From assembly GCA_016786745.1 (NCBI GenBank), contig JAEUVS010000104.1, positions 1-64,000 on the forward strand: a stretch of 64,000 nt of DNA, written 5' to 3'. Positions 24,499 through 34,469 of the stretch are shown here, in pieces (within the stretch, counting starts at the first letter, position 1; each line of letters starts with the position of its first letter). Made by a program: the position numbers and the translations under genes. The notes under the pieces were generated by a model. That model saw nothing but the letters and a program-made list of their open reading frames with translations, made no database searches and had not been told where the DNA came from. This DNA comes from Chitinophagaceae bacterium. GTDB lineage: Bacteria > Bacteroidota > Bacteroidia > Chitinophagales > Chitinophagaceae.

Positions 24499-26913
24499 AT
24501 GCCGTATAAATATCTTGCCTTTCTTCTGACCAGCCTTACTATTGCCGGTCATTCTTTCTCCCAGCATCAACATAAGTCCGCACAGGCCGGACATCTTCCT
24601 GAAGTTAAAAATGTTGAAGCGCAACCTCTTCTGGCGCAGGTAAAGCGTTTAACCGAGGCGCTTAACTTTTTAGGTAGCGCATTGTTGGCAGATGATGCCA
24701 GGCGTTTAAATGAATTGCAGGACGCGGAGCCCGGTAACGATGTGGTCGCTGAAATCCAGGCTATCCTTGACCCTTATTGCCTTGCAATGATTGATATAAA
24801 CCCCGAAGCGCGGGTAAAAGTCACGCGCGGACCAGCCAAAGCCGAATTAATGCAAAACGGATGGAAGAGCTTTCTTGTAAAAGTGCAAAATGATGCCGGT
24901 GTTACGGCACAACTTGAAGCGGAAAGCCGGAACGCCGAACCGGTGTTGCACGTTTCGACTGGCGATCCCAAAATGAGAAAAGGAAATGAAATTACAAAGG
25001 GTCAGCTGGCCAACCGTTTCCTGGAGATGAGCTTTTATCATAATCGCCCCCTGCAACCTCAACTTTCCGGCCTGAAACTCGAATACGCGGTGTTGCAGAT
25101 ATTCAGCAAACAGGCAGGTAAACGCGAAGCAGAACTTACGTTTAACATAGGACACGGCACACAGGACATCGGTTTTAGGAACGCTATACCTGTATTATTT
25201 AACGTTAGCAAAGCGGTAAAAGTGGTTTTCAGGGTGAATGATGATGACGGATCGCCTGCGATGGCTTCTTTCGTGATTAAAGATGGAATTGAAAGGATAT
25301 TGGTAGAAGACAGCCTGTATCCTTTATACGACAAACTGTATCGCACTGCAAGAGCGCAACGCGAGAACGGCAAACCAATAAAGGGTTTAACAGGATTGTA
25401 CCCGCTGCCGTCAAGACGTGTTGCAGCATACGACGACTTTCCGGATTTCTTTTTCCAGGCCCAGGTATACCGCAGTGATGGTGAATATGTGATGCTGCCG
25501 CCCGGCAAATATGATGTTACATTCACACGTGGTCCTGAATATATTTCACAGACAAAACAAATTATTGTACCTGGAAACAAAAATTCACTGGAACTAAAAT
25601 TTGACCTGAAAAGATGGATACACATGGCGAAACTGGGCTGGTACAGCGCCGACCATCATGTGCATGCGGCAGGATGCAGCCATTACGAAAGCCCGGAAGA
25701 AGGAGTACCGCCAATGCATATGTGGAGACAAATAGTGGGAGAGGATCTTAACGTTGGCGCGGTTCTGGCGTGGGGACCGAGCTGGTACCATCAGAAAGAA
25801 TATTTTACCGGCAAGGTCAGTCCATTGTCTACAAAGAAAAACCTGATGCGTTACGATATAGAAGTTTCAGGATTTCCATCATCACACGCAGGGCATATTG
25901 TTTTGTTACGGCTCAAAGAAGACGATTACCCGGGAACAACAACTATCGAAGAGTGGCCCAGCTGGACACTTCCCGTTTTTAAATGGGCAAAGAGCCAGGG
26001 AGCAGTGACAGGATATGCACATTCAGGATGGGGGCTTGAACCACTTCAACCAACGACAGAGTTGCCTAATTACGTAACGCCGAAAATGGATGGTATCGGG
26101 GCGAATGAATACGTTGTTACGGTAACCCAAAATGTGGTTGACTTTTTCAGCGCGGGTGATACGCCGGCTCCATGGGAATTGAATATGTGGTACCATAGTC
26201 TCAATTGCGGCTTTCGTACGAGAATCAGCGGTGAAACGGATTTCCCATGCATTTTCGATGAACGCGTAGGTATTGCGCGGAGTTATTTTAAATCGGACAG
26301 TGTTTTAAACTTCGACAACTATACTGATGTAATCCGTACTCAAAAAAGTTATGTGTCCGACGGAGGTTCGCACATTATTGATGTTGCTGCAGGAACTATC
26401 AATGAGAAAAGTGAATTGTTGATGGATAGGCCGGGCATAATAAATGTGAGCGCTAAAGTTGTCGCTAATCTTTCCCAGGTACAGGATGAACATGGAAAAG
26501 ATATTCAACAAAGATCGTTGGTTGATCAGCCATACTGGAGCGTTGAGCGCGCACGAATAGGAAGCAGCAGGCAGGTGCCGGTTGAATTTATAGTAAATGG
26601 AGAGCCGGTTGAAAAAGTAATTATTGATGCCGACGGCTCCTGGAAAGATGTGAAGTTTAGTTACGAAATGAAGCAGTCGGGCTGGTTTGCACTCAGGGTT
26701 TATCCCAGTTCACATACAAACCCGGTGTTCATAATTATAGACGGGAAGCCTATCAGGGAAAAGGCTAGTGCTGAATGGTGCATCAGGGCAATTGATCAGT
26801 GCTGGAAAATGAAGAAGGAAAATATTCGCGTTCCTGAGAGGGCCGGGGCAGAGGCCGCTTACAAGGAGGCAAAAGCCGTATATGCGAAAATTGCCGAAGA
26901 GGCCCCTAAATAA
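24499..26913 (+). CDS. CehA/McbA-family metallohydrolase (PHP fold), secreted
   Basis: 804 residues with a signal peptide (about 1-21). A beta-rich N-terminal region (about 110-370, ending in a carboxypeptidase-regulatory-like segment PPGKYDVTFTRG) is followed by a PHP-type metal-binding hydrolase domain (about 375-620) with the ligand motif DHHVHAAGCSH and later HSGWGLEP. Family members such as CehA hydrolyse carbamate or other ester bonds. The enzyme would act in the periplasm or outside. The C-terminal part (about 680-804) is helical at the end. Substrate not predictable from sequence; it stands alone. Confidence 0.72.
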   Translation: MPYKYLAFLLTSLTIAGHSFSQHQHKSAQAGHLPEVKNVEAQPLLAQVKRLTEALNFLGSALLADDARRLNELQDAEPGNDVVAEIQAILDPYCLAMIDINPEARVKVTRGPAKAELMQNGWKSFLVKVQNDAGVTAQLEAESRNAEPVLHVSTGDPKMRKGNEITKGQLANRFLEMSFYHNRPLQPQLSGLKLEYAVLQIFSKQAGKREAELTFNIGHGTQDIGFRNAIPVLFNVSKAVKVVFRVNDDDGSPAMASFVIKDGIERILVEDSLYPLYDKLYRTARAQRENGKPIKGLTGLYPLPSRRVAAYDDFPDFFFQAQVYRSDGEYVMLPPGKYDVTFTRGPEYISQTKQIIVPGNKNSLELKFDLKRWIHMAKLGWYSADHHVHAAGCSHYESPEEGVPPMHMWRQIVGEDLNVGAVLAWGPSWYHQKEYFTGKVSPLSTKKNLMRYDIEVSGFPSSHAGHIVLLRLKEDDYPGTTTIEEWPSWTLPVFKWAKSQGAVTGYAHSGWGLEPLQPTTELPNYVTPKMDGIGANEYVVTVTQNVVDFFSAGDTPAPWELNMWYHSLNCGFRTRISGETDFPCIFDERVGIARSYFKSDSVLNFDNYTDVIRTQKSYVSDGGSHIIDVAAGTINEKSELLMDRPGIINVSAKVVANLSQVQDEHGKDIQQRSLVDQPYWSVERARIGSSRQVPVEFIVNGEPVEKVIIDADGSWKDVKFSYEMKQSGWFALRVYPSSHTNPVFIIIDGKPIREKASAEWCIRAIDQCWKMKKENIRVPERAGAEAAYKEAKAVYAKIAEEAPK

Positions 26914-27022
26914 CATTCCTGAGTTGATAAAGTGATTCCCATTTCGGGAAACATATAAATTACTTTGGTCTAAAAACGGTTGGTGTTCATAGAATTATGT
27001 ACCGGCATACGAATGGCTTCAA

Positions 27023-28204
27023 ATGAGCGCAATCGTATCTATGACAACCTTTGTAAAATATCCGACCCTTTTGAAAGTTTGCCTCGCAATACTCCTGGTA
27101 TTCGGACTGACAGGGTTGCTCAACGCGCAAGGCGTTTCAGAAATCATCACAGATTATAATGGCTATTATAAAACCGGCATTGGTGCTGTAAGTACTGTTA
27201 AACCGGACAATAATCACAACCTTCTTTCTTTTTCTTTTAATGGTACACGTTATTCGACAGGCGTGAACGATGCCCTGCTTACATCGCATGGCGAAACATT
27301 TACTCCTTCAAGTTTTCGTGCATTGCCGCTTAATAATATTACAGGTGCACCAACTGGCAATACCAAAATAGGGCTGGGTGCATTGGCCGATGGCGTTCCG
27401 AATGGCGCGGGTCCTGCGCCTTCGAGGAACCTTGGCAATTACCTGAATGATGGTGTTAATGGTCTTAATCTCGGTACGGTGGTGGCTAACCTTCCCGCCG
27501 GAACGATGTTTCTTTCCGTAAGTAATCTGAATGCTGCAAATATTGGCGATGGTGTTCCGGATATACTGGTTACACAGGTAGCTGATCCTTCCGGCGCTGA
27601 TTACTATGCGTTCACCGATGTTAATGGTAACATGATCGGCAACCAGGTTGATGTAACGCTTGTTAACATTACCCCGGTAGGGCAGTGGGTAGCGGATTTC
27701 TACGAAGCGACCGGGGGCACCATTCTTCAACCTGGCTTCACGCAAACGCAGAGAGATGTTCGTTTATGGGCCGCTGATTTCAGCGCATTTGGCATCAATG
27801 CTTCTAATATTGGTAACATCGCGTATTTCAGAATTGTACTTAGTGGTAACAGTGATGTGGCTTTTGTAGCTTATAATACAACAACAGTAACCGTTCAGCA
27901 GGTACTTTCAATTCCAGGGCAACCGGCCCAACGTATTTCACGCGGTGTAAACCGCGAACAGGAAACTTCGTTGAAACTATTTCCGAATCCTGCTGTTTCT
28001 TCAGCGAATCTTGTTCATCCGAAATCAAAAGGTGAAGAGTCAATCTTTATTTATTCGGGTAACGGAGTGTTGCTTGGTCATCAGAAAGTAAGCCGGAACA
28101 CTACACAATCGCAACTGAATATTGCGGGCCTAAGCAAGGGAGCATATCACGTGGTATATGATGATGGGCTGAGCAAGAGAACGCAGAAACTCATCATTCA
28201 GTAA
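27023..28204 (+). CDS. Secreted protein with type IX sorting domain
   Basis: 393 residues: a signal peptide (about 12-36, ending LNAQ), a unique asparagine- and glycine-rich body without recognised domain, and a C-terminal type A sorting domain (about 315-393) with LKLFPNPA and a final KRTQKLIIQ. That domain directs export by the type IX secretion system and attachment to the cell surface. ATG 27023 is used; ATG 27041 would still leave a complete signal peptide. The function of the body is unknown. It is convergent with another type IX cargo gene. Confidence 0.7.
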   Translation: MSAIVSMTTFVKYPTLLKVCLAILLVFGLTGLLNAQGVSEIITDYNGYYKTGIGAVSTVKPDNNHNLLSFSFNGTRYSTGVNDALLTSHGETFTPSSFRALPLNNITGAPTGNTKIGLGALADGVPNGAGPAPSRNLGNYLNDGVNGLNLGTVVANLPAGTMFLSVSNLNAANIGDGVPDILVTQVADPSGADYYAFTDVNGNMIGNQVDVTLVNITPVGQWVADFYEATGGTILQPGFTQTQRDVRLWAADFSAFGINASNIGNIAYFRIVLSGNSDVAFVAYNTTTVTVQQVLSIPGQPAQRISRGVNREQETSLKLFPNPAVSSANLVHPKSKGEESIFIYSGNGVLLGHQKVSRNTTQSQLNIAGLSKGAYHVVYDDGLSKRTQKLIIQ

Positions 28205-28213
28205 GAAGCTCTC

Positions 28214-30070
28214 TTATCTCACGATAACTTTTTCAACAGTTTTTTGATCTCTTAGAAAATACACGCCTTTCGCGTAGGTGTTTACGTGAATTGGAAAGTT
28301 TCCGGCCGCGAATTTTCTTCTCCATAATAATCGTCCTTCACTGTTATAAAACGAAAGTTCTGATGGCTTTTCTACTTTAATTGAAACGATGCCACCGTTT
28401 GCAGGGTTGTTAAGAACACTAAAAGAATGTAAGCCTGCACCAATAGTTACTGTTCTTATTTCGCTGAAACTACTACGACCATCGATATCGGTTTGTTTGA
28501 TCCTGAAATAATTCAAGCCATCAGCCGTATTTGCATACAAATAAAAATAATTGCGTACGGCATCGCTGTTTCCCGCAGCCGCAATAGTTGCGACACCTTT
28601 CCATTGCAGGCCATTTATGCTGTGCTCGACGGTAAATTCTTTCGTATTATGCTCATTTGCGGTACTCCATTTTAATCGTACACTTTTATCAAATTTTTCT
28701 GCCGTAAAGCTTAACCATTGTAAAGGCAGCACTGCGTTCTGAACAATGAAATTTGAAGTGGCTCCGGACATTGCGAAGTTGTTCAATGTGCCGTTGTTCT
28801 CGTTTTTCATGTCAACAAGCGTTGTCATGCCAGCGTTTGCGCCACTGGGTAATCCCTGGTTGAATGTGTAGTAGCTCACGAGGTTTGCGTTTGCTGAAGG
28901 GTCGAGACTTACATTCATATTTCCGGCGATTTGCGCCTGCGATCGGGCCACGTTCCAGATACGGACCTCGTCAACGGTGCCTCCAAAAAATTCAGAATAA
29001 CCAGGCTGGTTACCTATTGCGAGTATATTGGTGTTTGCGATAATCGCCCCGCTCTGGGCAGCGGTTGCAGCCTGTACTCCGTCAATAAAAATCCGCATCA
29101 TTGACCCGTCATATGTGGCCGCGAGATGATGCCATATATTGAGTGAAGGATATGCTGCCGACAATGTTCGCCAACTGCCTCCAATGTGCAGGTACATCAC
29201 GGTGTTTGTCCACCCGTTGTCGGTTCGCGGGAAAATATAACCGTTATTAATTGCCTGGCTTGATTTAGCTACAACATTTTGAATGCCTGTATTTTTTGTG
29301 GCGTACACCCAGGCTTCGAGTGTGATAGCTGCTGTTATATCGAGTGAATTATTATCGGCGATATTTACTACATCATCCGTTCCATCGAAGTTGAGGCCCG
29401 CGGCCGCATATCGTGCAGGACCCAATTGCCACGACGGCGCATTTTGCAACGTGCCATTTGTTCCACCGGTAGAATTAGTTGCGTTGGAGCCCGTGGCATC
29501 GTTTAATTTATAATAAGCAACAAGTCCGCTCGCATTATTTGCAGGCGGGTACAACAGGTTTTGTTTGAGTTGTGCCTGCGTGCGCGCAACGTTCCAGATG
29601 CGCACCTCATCCACCGTTCCCTGTAAAAAACTGCTTGCGCCGGCATGAGAGCCGATATAAGTTGCTTCACTCGAATAATTGGATGCAACGGATGTGTTTG
29701 TTGCTACGAGTGTGCCATCCCGGTAAAGGCGCATTGTTGTAGTAGCAGAATTATACGTTACAGCAACGTGAGTCCATTTGTTAAGAGTGATGATTGAGGG
29801 ATCAACAACCTGCGAATAATTGCCACCATGTCCGGCTGATAACTGACCGGCGTTTATCCAGAACGGAGCATTTGCAGATGATACAATATTCCGGGAGCTT
29901 GCTGCAGTTGTCACATATATCCATGCTTCTTTTGTGTACGACGTGTTGTTCGACAATGGTGTACCAATACTGATGTATTGATTGGTGCCATTAAGCGCCA
30001 ACGCGTAATTCGTTTGAGCTCCCGCATGTAATGACAGAATGAGAAAAGGGATTAGAGTTTGAAATTTCAT
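28214..30070 (-). CDS. Secreted two-LamG protein with type IX sorting domain
   Basis: 618 residues: signal peptide (about 1-18), two LamG/concanavalin-like domains (about 22-195 and 225-400) that each end with the repeated phrase GTVDEVRIWNVAR, a linker and a C-terminal type A sorting domain (about 545-618, YAKGVYFLRDQKTVEKVIVR). LamG domains bind glycans or proteins, so this is probably a surface adhesin or substrate binder exported by type IX secretion. The two LamG units are internal duplicates. The 106 bases upstream hold no clear promoter motif. Confidence 0.8.
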   Translation of the reverse strand: MKFQTLIPFLILSLHAGAQTNYALALNGTNQYISIGTPLSNNTSYTKEAWIYVTTAASSRNIVSSANAPFWINAGQLSAGHGGNYSQVVDPSIITLNKWTHVAVTYNSATTTMRLYRDGTLVATNTSVASNYSSEATYIGSHAGASSFLQGTVDEVRIWNVARTQAQLKQNLLYPPANNASGLVAYYKLNDATGSNATNSTGGTNGTLQNAPSWQLGPARYAAAGLNFDGTDDVVNIADNNSLDITAAITLEAWVYATKNTGIQNVVAKSSQAINNGYIFPRTDNGWTNTVMYLHIGGSWRTLSAAYPSLNIWHHLAATYDGSMMRIFIDGVQAATAAQSGAIIANTNILAIGNQPGYSEFFGGTVDEVRIWNVARSQAQIAGNMNVSLDPSANANLVSYYTFNQGLPSGANAGMTTLVDMKNENNGTLNNFAMSGATSNFIVQNAVLPLQWLSFTAEKFDKSVRLKWSTANEHNTKEFTVEHSINGLQWKGVATIAAAGNSDAVRNYFYLYANTADGLNYFRIKQTDIDGRSSFSEIRTVTIGAGLHSFSVLNNPANGGIVSIKVEKPSELSFYNSEGRLLWRRKFAAGNFPIHVNTYAKGVYFLRDQKTVEKVIVR

Positions 30071-30176
30071 TTCAGCGGTGTTGGGGTAAACATATACAGA
30101 TTCCGGATATTTGATTTGTTCCGGTTATACACACGATGTCAATAAGCGCATATGTTTAATTCCGCTTTGATTTATG

Positions 30177-31481
30177 TCAACGCTTCATGTTCATATAATC
30201 AACAACAAGATTAGTCATGGCGTTGATACCTGTTTTGAAACCGCTTTCGTCGATGAAAAATTCAGGTGTGTGATGTGGCGCCGCTGTCTTTGGTTCTTTA
30301 CCCTTTGGTAATCCGCCGATATAGAAATAAAGGCCCGGTACTTTTTGTGCGAAGAAAGAAAAATCTTCCGCACCTGTTTCCGCAGGTACAAGTTTTACGT
30401 TTTCTTTTCCGGCAGATTTTTGCAGCGATGGCAGCATCACGGCAGTTAATTCTTCGTTGTTGAATGTAACGGGATAATGCATAGAGTAGGGGAGTTCGAG
30501 CGTTGCAGTGGCGCCTGCGGCTTCCGCGGTTTTATCTACTATTTGCCGTACTCTTGAAAAAACAAACTTTTCATCTTCGTCACTTAAAGTTCTGATGGTG
30601 CCAAGCATTTCTACCTGTTCGGAAATAATGTTTGATCGCGTGCCACCATGAAACGCTCCGATGGTAACTACTGCGGGGTTTTTTGTAAGGTTAACATTAC
30701 GGCTTACGATTGTCTGGAGATTGTTGACGATTTGCGAGGACACTACAATCGGATCAACGGCAGACCATGGTTCGGCTCCATGCGCGGGTTTTCCCTTTAC
30801 AGTGATCTTCATGTCGCCGACGCCGGCAAAGAAACCGCCCGGCCTGTATGTGATCGTTCCCACTTCGAGTTGCGAATTGATGTGCAAACCAAAAATCACA
30901 TCCACTTTCGGATTATCCAAAGCGCCTTCTTTTACCATGAGTTCGGCGCCGCCTTCTTCACCTTTTGGTGAACCTTCTTCTGCGGGCTGAAAAATAAATT
31001 TTACGGTTCCTTTTAAATCTTTCTTCATCCCGTTTAAAATTTCTGCGACACCCATGAGAATGGCTACATGAGAGTCGTGGCCGCACGCATGCATTACTCC
31101 TGTTTCCCGACCGTTATATGTTGTTTTAACCTTCGATGCAAACGGAACGTTTGTTGTTTCTGTTACTGGTAACCCGTCCATGTCGGCGCGCAGTGCAATC
31201 ACGGGTCCGGGCTTGCCTCCTTTCAATATGCCTATCACCCCTGTTATACCTACGTTTGTTTTTACTTCCATGCCTAATGATTGCAGGTGCTTTGCAACCA
31301 GTGCAGCTGTTCTTGTTTCCCTGTTTCCCAACTCAGGATGCTCATGAATATCGCGGCGCCATTCAATTACTTTTTGCTCTATTTTATCAGCGGCTGCGCT
31401 TATGGCTGGTTTTGCGTTGAATTGCTGTGCATTCGTAAATGCGAATGTGCAAAGTAGCGGGAAAAGGAGTGCCTGTTTCAT
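30177..31481 (-). CDS. Secreted M20-family amidohydrolase
   Basis: 434 residues with a signal peptide (about 1-18). Metal-binding motifs of the M20D subgroup are present: the ADMDGLPV region, HACGHDSHVA (about 132-141) and EEGSPKGEEGGAELM (about 172-186), with a dimerisation domain in the middle (from about 222). Members hydrolyse N-acyl amino acids such as hippurate or IAA conjugates. Export to the periplasm suggests use of extracellular amides or peptides. ATG 31481 (MKQALLFP) gives a proper signal peptide and is preferred to the longer start. Confidence 0.85.
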   Translation of the reverse strand: MKQALLFPLLCTFAFTNAQQFNAKPAISAAADKIEQKVIEWRRDIHEHPELGNRETRTAALVAKHLQSLGMEVKTNVGITGVIGILKGGKPGPVIALRADMDGLPVTETTNVPFASKVKTTYNGRETGVMHACGHDSHVAILMGVAEILNGMKKDLKGTVKFIFQPAEEGSPKGEEGGAELMVKEGALDNPKVDVIFGLHINSQLEVGTITYRPGGFFAGVGDMKITVKGKPAHGAEPWSAVDPIVVSSQIVNNLQTIVSRNVNLTKNPAVVTIGAFHGGTRSNIISEQVEMLGTIRTLSDEDEKFVFSRVRQIVDKTAEAAGATATLELPYSMHYPVTFNNEELTAVMLPSLQKSAGKENVKLVPAETGAEDFSFFAQKVPGLYFYIGGLPKGKEPKTAAPHHTPEFFIDESGFKTGINAMTNLVVDYMNMKR

Positions 31482-31620
31482 TGAAGTTGTTTCGTTCAAT
31501 GAAAATAGTTATAAAACCGCTAGTAACAGTGATCGATGGTTTATTACCGGCCAGGGGGTGATGACCTTTCCGGGATTTCCCGATGTGTACTAAACGTTTA
31601 ACTCACCTAAAGCCAGCAAC

Positions 31621-31986
31621 GTGAAATCATTTAACCTTACCGTATTATTTTTAGCCATCACCTGTCTTGTAGTAAGTTGTAAGAAAGGCGGTGATGATGA
31701 AGGCGAAAATTGCGAAGATAACAACACAACAAAAGTAACTTACAGCAACACCGGAAGCGTTCCTCTTCGCGTGGTCGTAGCTACTTCCCTTACATCGCAA
31801 TACGAGCCAATTAATCCCATATTGAATATCGATCTTGCTCCTGGCGCATCTACAGTAAAGGAGTTTGATGCTGACCAGTATTTTAATGTTTGGTACAGCA
31901 ACTGTTCCGATGATTGCAGCATGGTTACCTATTATTCTAAAACCTACGCTCAATGCAGTGAGTACGAAGAAAAACAGGGATTTTAG
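31621..31986 (+). CDS. Small lipoprotein of unknown function
   Basis: 121 residues starting at GTG (31621). The signal peptide ends at a lipobox Cys (LVVSCKKGG, Cys20), followed by an acidic stretch and a small beta-rich domain with four cysteines (YSNCSDDC and AQCSE), possibly disulfide-linked in the periplasm. No family is recognised. The GTG start is chosen because it gives an intact lipoprotein signal and no ATG lies nearby. Confidence 0.6.
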   Translation: MKSFNLTVLFLAITCLVVSCKKGGDDEGENCEDNNTTKVTYSNTGSVPLRVVVATSLTSQYEPINPILNIDLAPGASTVKEFDADQYFNVWYSNCSDDCSMVTYYSKTYAQCSEYEEKQGF

Positions 31987-32051
31987 GGATGTAGTGAATT
32001 GATGCGGTGTTGAATTGTTATATTTAAAGATATTCACCATCGTTTTCCTGC

Positions 32052-33257
32052 ATGAAGCACCAATGGAAGCCGCTGCTGCTCGTTGCCTACGTTTTCCTGT
32101 TTGTGGGCTCGATTATTTGCATGAACGACATACTGCTTCCGTCGCTGAAAGATTTTTTTCATCTTTCCTATGTCGAAGCATCGATGGTGCAGCAATCGTT
32201 TTACCTGGTGTATCTTATCTTTCCAATTCCCATCGCATATTACATTGCGAAGTATGGGTATAAGCGGGCGTTGTTTACGGCGCTTGTTATTTGTGGCGCA
32301 GGCGGCATGCTTTTTATTCCGGCGTACTATTTGCTGTCGCTCACGCTCGCATTGATTGCCGTATTTGTTATTTCGCTCGGTGTTACACTTGTAAATGTTG
32401 CGGCAAATCCGCTCGCAACGCTGCTGGGCGATCCAGCAGGCGCCCATGTACGCGTGAATTTCGTACAGCTTTTCAGCAGGATCGGATTTTCTTTTACCCC
32501 GATAATCGCCACCAGACTTATTTACAGCAACACCGGAAATATTACTTTTCACGTTCCCTACATGCTGCTGGCCGCAGGCACTCTTATTTTTGCCATATTT
32601 ATTTTCTTTTCTTCATTGCCTGCATTAAAACCCGGGGTAGAAAAAGGATTTAATTTTACCAGTATAGTTAAGGAATCACGCAGGCACCCGCAACTTTTCT
32701 GGGGAGTTGTCGCGATGTTTTTTGAGATGGGCGCTGAATCGTGTACGCCTGGCTTTTTTATCAATTATCTACGCGAGGTTTCGGGTTTTACTACCGACCA
32801 AACAGCAACCTATCTCACCTACTACTACATTTCATCGACGATCATGTGTGTGATAGGGATATTTTTACTGCAGGTTTTTCCCGCGGGAAGGCTGGTTGCT
32901 ATTTTCGGAGTTGGAATGGTGACGATGTATTTACTGGCTGTGTTTACAAAATCGGACATGAATCCATATTACATGCTCGGTATGGGTGCGTTCATCTCGA
33001 TAGTGTTTCCAAGTATTTTTAGCCTGGCGCTTGAGGGTGTCGGGGGATTTACAGAGAAAGGCTCTGCACTCATAAATATGGCAGTGGTAGGCGGAGCCGT
33101 GTTCCCTCCGCTGCAGGGCGCATTGGCCGATGCGCAAGGTGTACAGTTTTCTTACCTCGTACCCTGCATGTGTTTCGTGGTAGTGGTGTTTTATGGAATT
33201 TATTGCGACAGGCACGGCCGCACATTGGCAATGGGTAATCTCAGAACTCAGGAGTAG
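32052..33257 (+). CDS. FHS-type MFS sugar transporter (fucose permease-like)
   Basis: 401 residues with twelve membrane helices. The first helix carries FVGSIICMNDILLPSLKDFF, and the sequence PNPLATLLGD-like region reads NVAANPLATLLGD (about 114-126), a hallmark of the fucose/galactose/glucose:H+ symporter family. It is convergent with, and overlaps by 17 bases, a sugar-acid dehydratase gene, which suggests import of a sugar or aldonate for that pathway. Exact substrate unknown. Confidence 0.82.
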   Translation: MKHQWKPLLLVAYVFLFVGSIICMNDILLPSLKDFFHLSYVEASMVQQSFYLVYLIFPIPIAYYIAKYGYKRALFTALVICGAGGMLFIPAYYLLSLTLALIAVFVISLGVTLVNVAANPLATLLGDPAGAHVRVNFVQLFSRIGFSFTPIIATRLIYSNTGNITFHVPYMLLAAGTLIFAIFIFFSSLPALKPGVEKGFNFTSIVKESRRHPQLFWGVVAMFFEMGAESCTPGFFINYLREVSGFTTDQTATYLTYYYISSTIMCVIGIFLLQVFPAGRLVAIFGVGMVTMYLLAVFTKSDMNPYYMLGMGAFISIVFPSIFSLALEGVGGFTEKGSALINMAVVGGAVFPPLQGALADAQGVQFSYLVPCMCFVVVVFYGIYCDRHGRTLAMGNLRTQE

Positions 33258-34416
33258 TGTAAATTTTTTCTCCATTAACTTTTATATCCACATCCACAAG
33301 ATATTTTTTCAAAGCAATTGTATCTATGGTCATCCCAAGCCCAGGGCGGTCGGGGGCTGAAATGTATCCATTTGCGTCGGGCAATATTTTTTCTTTTGCT
33401 ATTTCCTGCGCGAGTTTCTTTAATTCCACCGGGTATTCGCTGATAATATCATTTTCGATACCCGCATACGCCTGGAGTGAGGCGCTTAATGCAAGATGTG
33501 AAGTGAATGTGTGATTGACATAAGTAATGTTTCTCGCAACAGCAAGGTCAGCTACGCGTTTCGAAACTGTAATTCCTCCAATCCTTCCGGCATCTATCTG
33601 TATAAACTTAACCCCTGAATGTTCAATCATCGCCTGGGCCTGTACATAGTTATTACATCCTTCTCCACCTGCAAGTGGAACGCGCGGTTCAGAAATGGAA
33701 AGTTGGTGATATGCGTTTAATGCACCATTAAAGAAAGGCTCTTCAAACCAGTAGGCGTTTATTTCTTTTAGCGCCTGTAGACGTTCTTTTGCTATCGAAA
33801 AATCTTCGCCGAATATGGTGCCCGCGTCGATCATTATGTACGCATCCGGTCCCATTCCTTCGCGCGCCGCTTTTAAATGAGCAACGTCTTTCGCGAGACC
33901 ATATTTTCCGAAAGGTCCCCATCCGAATTTTACGGCTTTATAACCGGTTGTTTTTGTTTTTTTCGCTTTGTTAAATGTTTCTTCTGCATCGTCTCCAAAT
34001 AATTGGGATGCGTAAGGCAATTTCGGGTATGCATTTTTATAACCGAGTAATGTATAAACGGGAGCGTTGTGTTTTTTACCAAGCAGGTCGTAAAGAGCGA
34101 TGTCAATTCCTGAAAGTGTATGATCTGCCTGTAAAAGATCGAGCGAATTTTCGTGTACTGCTATTGAAATTTTTTGAATATCCTCTGCTGTGTTTAGTTC
34201 TTTCCCCTCGACGGAATACTTAACAGGTTTGCACGCGCTGTGCGACATCGGCGCGACATAACTCGCAATACTGGTTAAAGGCGATGCCTCACATTCGCCC
34301 CATCCTTCAAAACCTCCGGCCCTGATTCTAACGAGTAATGCGTCCTGGCTGCCATCACCGATGTCCAGTATTTCGGGCATGCTTACATAAAAGAAATCTA
34401 CCGATTCAATTTTCAT
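33241..34416 (-). CDS. Enolase-superfamily sugar-acid dehydratase (mandelate racemase/muconate lactonizing family)
   Basis: 391 residues from ATG 34416 (ATG 34431 also possible). An N-terminal capping domain (about 1-120) precedes a TIM barrel with the base-like Lys in KAVKFGWG, metal ligands in MIDAG, WFEEPF and GGEGC, and the Asp/His dyad in QIDAGRIGG and VNHTFTSHL. This is the mandelate-racemase subgroup pattern used by galactonate, fuconate and related acid dehydratases that make 2-keto-3-deoxy acids. It heads downstream in an operon with an SDR and a mutarotase-like gene. The kinase and aldolase that would use its product lie at 60503-62126. Confidence 0.82.
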   Translation of the reverse strand: MKIESVDFFYVSMPEILDIGDGSQDALLVRIRAGGFEGWGECEASPLTSIASYVAPMSHSACKPVKYSVEGKELNTAEDIQKISIAVHENSLDLLQADHTLSGIDIALYDLLGKKHNAPVYTLLGYKNAYPKLPYASQLFGDDAEETFNKAKKTKTTGYKAVKFGWGPFGKYGLAKDVAHLKAAREGMGPDAYIMIDAGTIFGEDFSIAKERLQALKEINAYWFEEPFFNGALNAYHQLSISEPRVPLAGGEGCNNYVQAQAMIEHSGVKFIQIDAGRIGGITVSKRVADLAVARNITYVNHTFTSHLALSASLQAYAGIENDIISEYPVELKKLAQEIAKEKILPDANGYISAPDRPGLGMTIDTIALKKYLVDVDIKVNGEKIYTTPEF

Positions 34417-34469
34417 ATCCGTTTGTTGCATTGTCCGCTGACCCCTCGCTTTGCTCGGGATGACAATTG

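Noticed and set aside
30168..30179. TGA-N6-TCA dyad (TTGATTTATGTCAA, Fnr-like) at the end of the M20 gene
   Set aside because: It overlaps the M20 stop codon, and no -7 element lies 51.5 or 29.5 bp downstream on either strand, unlike the five island sites.
31571..31582. Short palindrome CGGGATTTCCCG upstream of the GTG-start lipoprotein gene
   Set aside because: Five-base arms only, no promoter alignment and no T-run, so not enough to call.
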